Source of the DNA: Phycisphaerae bacterium
Lineage (GTDB): Bacteria; Planctomycetota; Phycisphaerae; Phycisphaerales; SM1A02
Length of the DNA: 35,373 nucleotides
NCBI GenBank assembly: GCA_018657585.1
Contig: JABHWX010000221.1
Span: 1 to 35,373, forward strand
Reading direction: 5' to 3'
A program made the translations under genes and the position numbers. Numbering within the stretch: position 1 is the first letter of the stretch; each line of letters begins with the position of its first letter. Shown here one piece after another: positions 1 to 7,846 of the stretch. A model generated the notes under the pieces. The model saw only the letters and a list, made by a program, of their open reading frames with translations, was not told the origin of the DNA and did no database searches.

Positions 1-81
1 GGGCGAGAGGACTCGAACCTCCACGGGTGTTACCCCACCAGAACCTAAATCTGGCGCGTCTGCCAATTTCGCCACGCCCGC
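1..81 (-). tRNA. tRNA-Leu (anticodon UAG), 3' end truncated by the window edge
   Basis: Minus strand reads GCGGGCGTGGCGAAATTGGCAGACGCGCCAGATTTAGGTTCTGGTGGGGTAACACCCGTGGAGGTTCGAGTCCTCTCGCCC. Anticodon stem CCAGA/TCTGG with loop TTTAGGT gives UAG; long variable arm; GGTTCGAGTCC T-arm. Confidence 0.93.
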
Positions 82-143
82 GTGGGTTGGTGCAGAAGCG
101 GATATGATACGGGGAAAGCTGTTTCCCCAACAACCCCCTTATC

Positions 144-833
144 ATGAACTTTGCATCTTCTACAATTATGCCTCTTCTCGCCCGACTCGTCATTGCAGCA
201 GCGATGTTGACATCTGGTTGGATTAATTGTTTCGGGCAAGTACAGATTCGGCAGGAGGTAGCAAATGGGCTTCAGGAAATGGATATTGCTGTTCACGTAA
301 ATGAGGTTGCGCCACCCACTCCTGTGGAGGATCCGGAGAGCAAACCAGAAAGCGACGTAGGGAGCGAAGGTAGTGCTCCCGCAGATGAGGAAGCCGAAAT
401 ACTTTCGCCTTCCACAGCGGCTCAGGTAACGACTACCAAAGGCGTACATCGAATTTCTTGGCGATTACATACAAAATGGCCGTCACTTGGTGGTTGGGGC
501 ACATTTATTGCTTGGAGTGCGGCAATAGCGCAGTTAGTCGCAGGCATATTGATTTTGATTGGTTTTTACACACGAATTGCCGCGCTTGGAACGGCGCTAG
601 TATTAGTAGGGGCAACGTACCTTGTTAGCGCTGATGTTCATGGCATGTTTAAGATGAACCCATTTGATTGGCCTCTTGATTCGTACAGTTTTATTCAATT
701 GTTCGCAGGGCTTGGATTAGCGACATTGGCTCTAGGGCTTGTTTGTGGTGGTGCTGGCGGGTTATCGCTTGACCACAGACATTCTGCGAACCCAGTTTCA
801 CAAAACAAGCCAACGAAAAAGAGCGGTGAATAA
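144..833 (+). CDS. DoxX-like membrane protein with a long acidic loop after the first hydrophobic segment
   Basis: Hydrophobic helix LLARLVIAAAMLTSGW, acidic/Pro insert, then FIAWSAAIAQLVAGILILIGFYTRIAALGTALVLVGATYL, typical of DoxX/DoxD-type proteins. Confidence 0.65.
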   Translation: MNFASSTIMPLLARLVIAAAMLTSGWINCFGQVQIRQEVANGLQEMDIAVHVNEVAPPTPVEDPESKPESDVGSEGSAPADEEAEILSPSTAAQVTTTKGVHRISWRLHTKWPSLGGWGTFIAWSAAIAQLVAGILILIGFYTRIAALGTALVLVGATYLVSADVHGMFKMNPFDWPLDSYSFIQLFAGLGLATLALGLVCGGAGGLSLDHRHSANPVSQNKPTKKSGE

Positions 834-869
834 AGGGTTGCCCCTGAATATGGTGTAGCATCCCACTGC

Positions 870-1790
870 ATGCCAAAAAAAGTAAAAAAACATGCTGACC
901 TATCCAGAACGCTTTCATGGATCATCTCTATTGGAGTCCATCTTGGATTAGGCGGGATAGCTTTTTTTATTACATGGTCAGTTATTTCTATCGAGGAAGA
1001 GCCACCCAGAGTGGTGACCGCGCAATGGCACGAACAATCACATCAAGAAAATGCAAAGTTGCCTATGAATCTTCCTCCTAGCGAGGAAGATGTCATTATT
1101 CCAGAAGTGCCCACAGTACAAAAACCCACTCCAAAGAAAAATGATGGTTTTGCGGTGTTACATCAAATTTCAAGTAGTGGTGAAATCCCAACATTTGCAA
1201 CAAGAGAGCCAGAAACAGAAGTTCAATTTATGGGTCTTGATGCAGAAGCAGCAAAATATATTGTGTATGTTGTTGATGCCTCTGGTTCGATGTTGCTGCA
1301 CTTGTCGGTGGTGCTAGAAGAACTCGAACGTTCCCTGAGAACACTCCACCCAAAGCAGGAGTTTGGAATAATTTTCTTTCAACAGAACGATGCAATAATT
1401 GTTCCTCCAAGAAAGCAATTAATTTCTGCAACTGCAGATAACATTGACTCTGCAATGAAATGGATCAGCACGAGCGGGAAGGTAATCCCTGCTGGTGGAA
1501 GCAATCCGATTCGTGCAATGAAGTCCGCAATGCGATTCAAGCCAGACGTTATTTATTTGTTAAGTGAGAACATTACAGGTGCAGGTAGGTATGAGGTGCC
1601 CGTAGACGAATTGATGGAATCACTCGATTCGATAAATCCGGTGGATGCACGCAACGGGCTTCGGCGTGTACAAATAAACTGTATTCAATATTTATCTGAG
1701 GATCCAATGCAAACAATGCGTAAAATTGCAGATATTCATGGTGGAAAAGATGGTTACACATTTATTTCACGTGGTAAAGTAGTGAAGTAA
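870..1790 (+). CDS. TonB-like N-terminal anchor fused to a von Willebrand factor A (VWA) domain
   Basis: N-terminal TM SWIISIGVHLGLGGIAFFITW with SxxxH, Pro/Glu/Lys-rich spacer, then YIVYVVDASGSM (MIDAS DxSGS) and a VWA-like fold sequence. Confidence 0.8.
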   Translation: MPKKVKKHADLSRTLSWIISIGVHLGLGGIAFFITWSVISIEEEPPRVVTAQWHEQSHQENAKLPMNLPPSEEDVIIPEVPTVQKPTPKKNDGFAVLHQISSSGEIPTFATREPETEVQFMGLDAEAAKYIVYVVDASGSMLLHLSVVLEELERSLRTLHPKQEFGIIFFQQNDAIIVPPRKQLISATADNIDSAMKWISTSGKVIPAGGSNPIRAMKSAMRFKPDVIYLLSENITGAGRYEVPVDELMESLDSINPVDARNGLRRVQINCIQYLSEDPMQTMRKIADIHGGKDGYTFISRGKVVK

Positions 1791-1801
1791 GGAGAACTGG
1801 C

Positions 1802-2599
1802 ATGGATGCCAAACGGAGATTGATACCCATTTTACTTGTCGCATCTTTTGGAACGACAACCTTTGCGCAAAGCGAACATAGTTTTGGAGAGGCTTTTTTT
1901 GTTTCCCGAAGCAGTGACGGATCTATTGAGTTAATTGGAAGCGGTGTGACATGGCTACTCTTGTTACTCTCTATATGTAGTATCGGGTTGATGGTACACC
2001 TTGCACTGGCAAATCGTAGACCGTCGGTATTACCAGATGAACTTGCAAACGCACTTCGTAAGAACATTAAGAAAAAACAGTTCCAAACTGCAATTTCCGT
2101 AGCTGAAAAAGATTCAAGTTATTTAGGGAAAATATTGGTCGCGGCATTTCGCGAAGCCAAGTTTGGGTTTCCCGCAATGATGAGAGCACTTGAGCAAACA
2201 GCAGACGAACTTGCAACGGCACGTTTGAGGCGAATAGAATTGCTCAACGTATTCGGTCAAGTGAGTCCGATGATTGGATTATTTGGAACAGTGTATGGAA
2301 TGATTTTGGCATTTGGTGCAATTGTTTCTTCTGGAGGTAGTGCCGATCCCGTCGCACTTGCGGGCGGTATTGGCACTGCGTTGACTACGACATTTTGGGG
2401 ACTGGTCGTGGCAATTCCCGCATTGGCTGGATATGCGATACTTCGAAATAAAATAGATGAACTTACTGTTGAAGCAACAATTGAAGCCGAGGATATTTTG
2501 AATAATTTCAGACCTTGTCCTCGTCCTTCTCAACAATCAACTAAAACCTCGCTCGCCTCAAAGACTGCACTTCCGCTCCAAACGGTAGAAGCATCATAA
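1802..2599 (+). CDS. MotA/TolQ/ExbB proton channel family protein
   Basis: Signal-like N-terminus; conserved RRIELLNVFGQVSPMIGLFGTVYGMILAFGAI...GGIGTALTTTFWGLVVAIPALAGY. Confidence 0.93.
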   Translation: MDAKRRLIPILLVASFGTTTFAQSEHSFGEAFFVSRSSDGSIELIGSGVTWLLLLLSICSIGLMVHLALANRRPSVLPDELANALRKNIKKKQFQTAISVAEKDSSYLGKILVAAFREAKFGFPAMMRALEQTADELATARLRRIELLNVFGQVSPMIGLFGTVYGMILAFGAIVSSGGSADPVALAGGIGTALTTTFWGLVVAIPALAGYAILRNKIDELTVEATIEAEDILNNFRPCPRPSQQSTKTSLASKTALPLQTVEAS

Positions 2600-3036
2600 T
2601 GATTCGCAGAGGGAAACCGTCTTCCGCTATTCACGCAAATATGACGCCCATGATTGATGTCACGTTCTTGCTCATTGTTTTTTTTGTTGTAGTGTCTCAA
2701 ATTGTGGACCGTGAAGCAGTATCTATGGACTTGCCAAAACCAGATCGCTCTGTTGCTGGAGTTCCAGAAGAAACTAACTGTGTAGTTGTAAACATAGTTC
2801 CCAGCGAAGAAGGTGAAATTGCAGGGTTTGTTGTGGGTGGACACTCCTTGGGTGTCAACGCTCTTGGTGAATTAACTGAAATAGTACGAATTCGAATGCA
2901 GGGTGGAGCTACAGATGTACATCTCCGTGCAGATCGCTCTACGAAATACACACACATTCATCAAACGATTGAAGCAATACGCAACGTTGGTACGACACCT
3001 CGTTTGCAATTAGTAGTGAGTGGTGAAGAACGATGA
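2599..3036 (+). CDS. ExbD/TolR family biopolymer transport protein (copy 1)
   Basis: NMTPMIDVTFLLIVFFVVVSQ with the TM aspartate; start overlaps the ExbB stop. Confidence 0.92.
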   Translation: MIRRGKPSSAIHANMTPMIDVTFLLIVFFVVVSQIVDREAVSMDLPKPDRSVAGVPEETNCVVVNIVPSEEGEIAGFVVGGHSLGVNALGELTEIVRIRMQGGATDVHLRADRSTKYTHIHQTIEAIRNVGTTPRLQLVVSGEER

Positions 3037-3488
3037 TTCGTCGAAAGCGTTCATCTGGAATGATTGGACTTAATCTCACTTCAATGATTGATGTGGTGTT
3101 TTTGTTGTTGGTGTATTTTATGGTTGCTACAGAATTTAAAACAGCAGAAGAATCGTTCCCGATGGATGTACCTCTTAGGCAAGGCGGGGACACACTTTCG
3201 CTCGATAATGAACCACTTGTAATTCTTGTTGAGTCTGCGGGATCAGGCTCAAACGATATTCGTGTTCGGTTAGAAGGTCCATGGCAACCCATTGCTTCTT
3301 TGCAAGAACTTTCAAAATTCTTACGCTCGAATCGGGTGTCTTCTCTTGCAAACGGCGGTTTATTTGCACCCTCACATCCAATGCTTATCAAGCCAACAAA
3401 AGAGACTCGTTGGGAACATGCAGTTTCTGCATATAACATTGTTGTCGATGCTCAATACACTAATATTTTATTGGACGAACCATCATGA
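3033..3488 (+). CDS. ExbD/TolR family biopolymer transport protein (copy 2)
   Basis: LNLTSMIDVVFLLLVYFMVATEF; 4-nt overlap with copy 1. Confidence 0.92.
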   Translation: MIRRKRSSGMIGLNLTSMIDVVFLLLVYFMVATEFKTAEESFPMDVPLRQGGDTLSLDNEPLVILVESAGSGSNDIRVRLEGPWQPIASLQELSKFLRSNRVSSLANGGLFAPSHPMLIKPTKETRWEHAVSAYNIVVDAQYTNILLDEPS

Positions 3489-4867
3489 TGAGTTCGGCTT
3501 TGATAGCGTCTTTTGTTTTTGCTCAAACGCAAATAAATGTAGCAAAAGAACACCTATTTATTCCATGGACAACAACTCCAATCATTGCAAATGTCACGAT
3601 TGGTTTGCCAGATGCTGACGAGTTGCACAACGCAGCCACATTACTAGCAGAAGTTCGCGCAGAAATTACTGATAAAAATGAAACTGCGGAATCACTTTTT
3701 TTACAAGGAATGCTCGCGGGTATTGAGATGGAGCATAAAAACGCCCAGGCTGAAGTATGCCAAGAAATTCTAGATACTCTTGGTAGTGACATGGATGGCA
3801 TTGCTGGATCCCGAGTACTACGCATGCAGTTGCGTTGCGCACAATTATTAGGTGATGTTACAAAGGCAACACAAGTTGCCGAAAAGCTTCGTGCTTATAG
3901 TTCTGCAAATATCGAAGATTTAGCAGTGCTGAATGTGTTCGATATTGAACAAGCGATGCTCAATGGCGATTCGGAGTTAGCACAAAATATATATGTTTCT
4001 TTTGACTCCACACTCCGCGCCTCTAGTTGTCAGTATCTTCGTATTCCTTTTGCGCATGGCTATGCGCGCATATCAGAAACACCAGAAGATGCCGTCTTTG
4101 CTTGGTTTTCGCTATCCAGTTGGCTTTTGGAATACGGGTACGATCAGGAATTAGTTGATGAGTTACTGCTCACGTGGCTTGAACGCTTGCGTCCAGATAT
4201 TGCAATTTCTAGTACAAGTAAGATCCCTCAAGTAGCACAACTTGCAAACAGACTAGCCACAGACGAACCCGCAAACGCTGTTTCAGAATTTGATGAAGTG
4301 CAAGAGATGGTAAACAATCGAGAACTTTCTCCTACAAATCTGCAGATGGCGTTTGTGATTTCAAACGAATCAAATTTGCCAGTTCGAATGGCCAAGAATT
4401 TTAACTCGTCAGTGATACAAGACTTATTGAAACAGGGAATTGCTCAATGCCACGAGAAAGGCATTAATTCGTGGAGAGAAAAAGCATTCACGTTGTTGTT
4501 GGAAGATAGCGATTCAGTTGACCTTAATGTTCTTGCAGAAACGCATCGGTTACTCGGTAATTGCGAAAAAGCAATTCCACTATTTATGCAAGTAATGGAT
4601 ACGTATGGCAAAAGTGTACAAACTGTTGCGGGTCTTGCTTGTTGCACTCGGGATGCAGTTGCAATGAGAGACGTAGTTCAGTCGACAAGTCCGGAGGACA
4701 GTTCGGCATATTGGTATTGGCTTGCAAATTTGCAGATGTTGCAATGGCATATTGCTGATGGGGGCGACAAAAATGAAGTGATTGCGAAGATAAACCGTTT
4801 ACGAAAAAAAGACGCCTCGCTAGGAGGCGCCCAGTTTATTTCTCAATTCAATAAATTGCTTCTTTAA
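3485..4867 (+). CDS. Exported alpha-helical/TPR-like repeat protein, last gene of the ExbBD operon
   Basis: N-terminal signal-like [14 protein letters not shown]; helical repeat-like sequence ([50 protein letters not shown]); overlaps ExbD2 by 4 nt. Confidence 0.6.
   Translation: MMSSALIASFVFAQTQINVAKEHLFIPWTTTPIIANVTIGLPDADELHNAATLLAEVRAEITDKNETAESLFLQGMLAGIEMEHKNAQAEVCQEILDTLGSDMDGIAGSRVLRMQLRCAQLLGDVTKATQVAEKLRAYSSANIEDLAVLNVFDIEQAMLNGDSELAQNIYVSFDSTLRASSCQYLRIPFAHGYARISETPEDAVFAWFSLSSWLLEYGYDQELVDELLLTWLERLRPDIAISSTSKIPQVAQLANRLATDEPANAVSEFDEVQEMVNNRELSPTNLQMAFVISNESNLPVRMAKNFNSSVIQDLLKQGIAQCHEKGINSWREKAFTLLLEDSDSVDLNVLAETHRLLGNCEKAIPLFMQVMDTYGKSVQTVAGLACCTRDAVAMRDVVQSTSPEDSSAYWYWLANLQMLQWHIADGGDKNEVIAKINRLRKKDASLGGAQFISQFNKLLL
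4804..4829 (-). terminator. Intrinsic terminator of the sigma factor gene, inside the 3' coding region of the convergent gene
   Basis: Minus strand: CGCCTC-CTAGC-GAGGCG (6-bp GC-rich stem, 5-nt loop) then TCTTTTTTT; located 35-60 nt past the sigma stop. Confidence 0.75.
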
Positions 4868-5691
4868 GAAGCGCGTCTGCCATGTATTGGCGTTCCGTTT
4901 TGCATTCGTTCGCGTAATCTTCTGAGTGATTCAATTTCAATTTGCCGTACACGTTCTCTGGTCAGTCCTATGACACTTCCTATTTCTTTAAGTGTGAGGG
5001 GGTCTTGCCCTTCTAACCCAAACCGTAATCGTAATACGCGAGCGTCGCGGTGGTCGAGTTGCCCGAGGAACCCAAGAATATCTTTAATGGTTTCTCGTTG
5101 TTCGACTTCTTCGTCAGGACGTTTGCTGTTTTCATCCTCAAAAACTTCAGAAAGTGAGAGTGGCTCCCCTCCAATGGTGCTAGGTTTTCTACCACTTGAT
5201 GCTCGCTGTGCACGTCGGACTGCGTTGAGTTTTTTCAGAGGCATTTCCATCTGGTGTGCAACTTCTTGATTTGTGGGCGCATGCCCAAGTTCATCGGTAA
5301 GTGTCCGTAACGTATCTCTATATCGATTGATGAGATCCACCATATATGCGGGAATATGTACAGGTTGTGTTGCGTTGATAAGCATTCGTTTGATAGATTG
5401 CTTAATCCACCAAGAAGCGTATGTGGAAAATCGTGCGCCGTGTGCTGGATCGAATCCCTCAACTGCTCGAATAAGACCGATGTTGCCCTCTTCAATTAGA
5501 TCGCCTAAGGTTAGTCCTCTTCCGAGGTACCGTTTTCCGATAGAGACAACCAAGCGCAGGTTTGCTCTAATCATGTGCTCTTTGGCACTAGGGTCGCTAT
5601 CGTTAATGATTCGCCAACCAAGCTTTTTTTCCTCTTCTCGTGAAAGAAGCTGTACTTCGTTGATTTGATGTAGATATAGTTCAAGGTCCAC
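4864..5691 (-). CDS. RNA polymerase sigma-70 factor (RpoD/SigA-like, lacking region 1.1)
   Basis: Regions 2-4 intact: [37 protein letters not shown], and [32 protein letters not shown] start preceded by GGAG. Confidence 0.95.
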   Translation of the reverse strand: MDLELYLHQINEVQLLSREEEKKLGWRIINDSDPSAKEHMIRANLRLVVSIGKRYLGRGLTLGDLIEEGNIGLIRAVEGFDPAHGARFSTYASWWIKQSIKRMLINATQPVHIPAYMVDLINRYRDTLRTLTDELGHAPTNQEVAHQMEMPLKKLNAVRRAQRASSGRKPSTIGGEPLSLSEVFEDENSKRPDEEVEQRETIKDILGFLGQLDHRDARVLRLRFGLEGQDPLTLKEIGSVIGLTRERVRQIEIESLRRLRERMQNGTPIHGRRAS

Positions 5692-5859
5692 GCACGTCTC
5701 CTAATTTTCCATTGCTATTACAATCCTACGCACGCATCGGATGTAATTACGAGGAAATCAAGCGCTTTGCGCAAACCTAATAGGTATCAAGCCGTATAAC
5801 CCGAACTTTCTCACTCCCTGCATGCTGTAGGATGTCACACTAGGAAAGATACTCCGCTT

Positions 5860-6570
5860 ATGACGACTAATGACATTACTAAACTATTACGTGAATGGCC
5901 ATACGAGAATGGCAAACTCAACGTGCGAATCATCGAAGGTGAAAACGGAAGAGAATTGATCCAATTACGCATAGAGCTAGGTGTTGTCCAAATGGAGCTG
6001 CAGGGTAGACCCGATGGAGTGCTACAAGACGGCTTTCCAACCCTGCTTGCACTTTTTGAGGAGCGAGGAACGCATGGAGGTATTGCACCTGACATCTGTA
6101 GGCAGTTACGCGAGGAAGGCGTGCAACGTTCTCATCGAGCTGCTGCGCTATTCTCACTTCATCGTTTTGAAAATGTCATACATGATTGTGATCGGAATTT
6201 AGAAATCTTTGATTTGTGCAAACATAACGCAAGTGAAGAACAGGATAGGGTTGCGTTAGAACAATTTCGCCCAGCGGTCATTGCGCTACGAACTAGAGCA
6301 GCAGCTGAGTGGGCAGTTTCTCTGGAGGACACAATCGAAGCAATGGCTGCAATTGATGAGGGATTGCTTGCCCTGCAAGAACTTCTTGGCGATGAAGCCG
6401 AGCATTCAAATGAAGTGCAATTGCTTCGTGGAATGAAAGAAGCACTTGTGCCACGGTTACCAACTTCAGAACGAGCAGATTTAAAAGAACGTCTTGCAGC
6501 AGCGATTGCAAACGAAAATTACGAACTAGCAGCAATTCTTCGAGACGAAATTCGTCTGCTGCGGGAGTAG
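5860..6570 (+). CDS. UvrB/UvrC (UVR) motif-containing protein
   Basis: C-terminal UVR motif ERADLKERLAAAIANENYELAAILRDEIRLLRE. Confidence 0.8.
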   Translation: MTTNDITKLLREWPYENGKLNVRIIEGENGRELIQLRIELGVVQMELQGRPDGVLQDGFPTLLALFEERGTHGGIAPDICRQLREEGVQRSHRAAALFSLHRFENVIHDCDRNLEIFDLCKHNASEEQDRVALEQFRPAVIALRTRAAAEWAVSLEDTIEAMAAIDEGLLALQELLGDEAEHSNEVQLLRGMKEALVPRLPTSERADLKERLAAAIANENYELAAILRDEIRLLRE

Positions 6571-6635
6571 TGTCGAGTTTGGCGAAAGTGTTGTGAAGAA
6601 ACACAAAGCTGCCATTCCTAAGGTTATTAATGTAG

Positions 6636-7751
6636 TTACGCTTTGTAGAACGGCAACTGCACTATGTTTGCGTCATGTTGTTGACGACCAAAATCAATTG
6701 ACACACTATCGCCCGAAAAATCACTTGACACGTATGCCATGGCAATGGGGTATCCAAATGTTGGGCTAAAACACCCACTCGTAATGACACCTATTACGCT
6801 CTCGCCCGTGCAAACGGGCATGCCTTGACGAGGGGAACGTTTGCCGTCCAAACGTAATCCAACAAGTTTTTTCCCTGAGCCGTGGTCAGATATATGGCGA
6901 AGTGCACTTTGACCAATACATGGTTCGGCTTCATTATCACCTTCGCCTTTATCAAGTTTAACCGCAAACTTCAGACCAGCAGAAATTGGGTCAGTTACTT
7001 CATCGAGTTCATGTCCATAAAGGGGCATGCCCGCCTCAAGGCGTAGAGAATCCCGTGCCCCTAACCCCGTTGGTTTAATGAGGTTTCTGTCATCCACATG
7101 TTTGAACATCATGTTGATTGCTTTTTGAGCAAAGCCTTTAGGCAAAATAATTTCTACACCATCCTCACCCGTGTACCCTGTGCGTGAAATCATCACCTTG
7201 GCAATAAGGAGGTTCTTGGTCACAAAACGATACCGTTTGAGGTTGGGAATTTCACTAGAAAAATGAGACAGTAGTTCCATGACCTTTGGACCTTGGACAG
7301 CAATCATTGCCGTTCCTTCAGTTTCATCTTTAATTTTGCAGACGAAACCTTCTTTATTGTCTTCGATGTGTTTCCAGATTTTTCCCCTGTTGGCACCGTT
7401 ACACACCATGGAATAATTTGCATCGCCTTCCTTGTAAACCAGTACGTCATCTAAACAACCGCCAGCATCATTGCAGATAAGCGAATATCGAATTTGTCCA
7501 TCATCCATCCCCAATATTTGGCGTGTGCAAAGCCGATCGAGTAGCCGGCAAGCGTCTTTCCCCTTGAATCGAAGCCGTCCCATGTGAGAAACATCGAATA
7601 ATCCACCACTTGAACGGACTTGCAGGTGCTCATCGATAATGGATCCGTAGTGAAGGGGCATCTCCCATCCAGCAAAATCGACCATTTTGGCGCCTTCGTC
7701 AAGGTGGTAACTGTGGAATGGGGTATGGAGAAGTTCTTGAGTGTTTGTCAT
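6636..7751 (-). CDS. gcvT: Glycine cleavage system T protein (aminomethyltransferase)
   Basis: TPFHSYHLDEGAKMVDFAGWEMPLHYGSI...VSHMGRLRFKGKDA...ARDSLRLEAGMPLYGHELDE. ATG at 7751 preferred over the ORF-track start at 7778. Confidence 0.95.
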   Translation of the reverse strand: MTNTQELLHTPFHSYHLDEGAKMVDFAGWEMPLHYGSIIDEHLQVRSSGGLFDVSHMGRLRFKGKDACRLLDRLCTRQILGMDDGQIRYSLICNDAGGCLDDVLVYKEGDANYSMVCNGANRGKIWKHIEDNKEGFVCKIKDETEGTAMIAVQGPKVMELLSHFSSEIPNLKRYRFVTKNLLIAKVMISRTGYTGEDGVEIILPKGFAQKAINMMFKHVDDRNLIKPTGLGARDSLRLEAGMPLYGHELDEVTDPISAGLKFAVKLDKGEGDNEAEPCIGQSALRHISDHGSGKKLVGLRLDGKRSPRQGMPVCTGESVIGVITSGCFSPTFGYPIAMAYVSSDFSGDSVSIDFGRQQHDANIVQLPFYKA

Positions 7752-7846
7752 GAGTAAAACTCGCCTTTTATGTAGCAATGTATTGTACTTCTACGGACGC
7801 TTTGCGGTTGTGAGGGTTGTCTAGCGCAGGTATCCTTCTCAAACGG

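Noticed and set aside
2939-3439. 166-aa minus-strand ORF opposite exbD genes
   Set aside because: Antisense to conserved ExbD sequence; no recognisable domain.
5760-5800. AAGCGCTTTGCGCAA inverted repeat upstream of the sigma gene as an operator
   Set aside because: Short imperfect GC-rich repeat without well-placed -35/-10 boxes; too weak to claim.
7752-7846. Glycine riboswitch upstream of gcvT
   Set aside because: The gcvT/bamA intergenic region is under 100 nt and I see no tandem glycine-aptamer-like structure.
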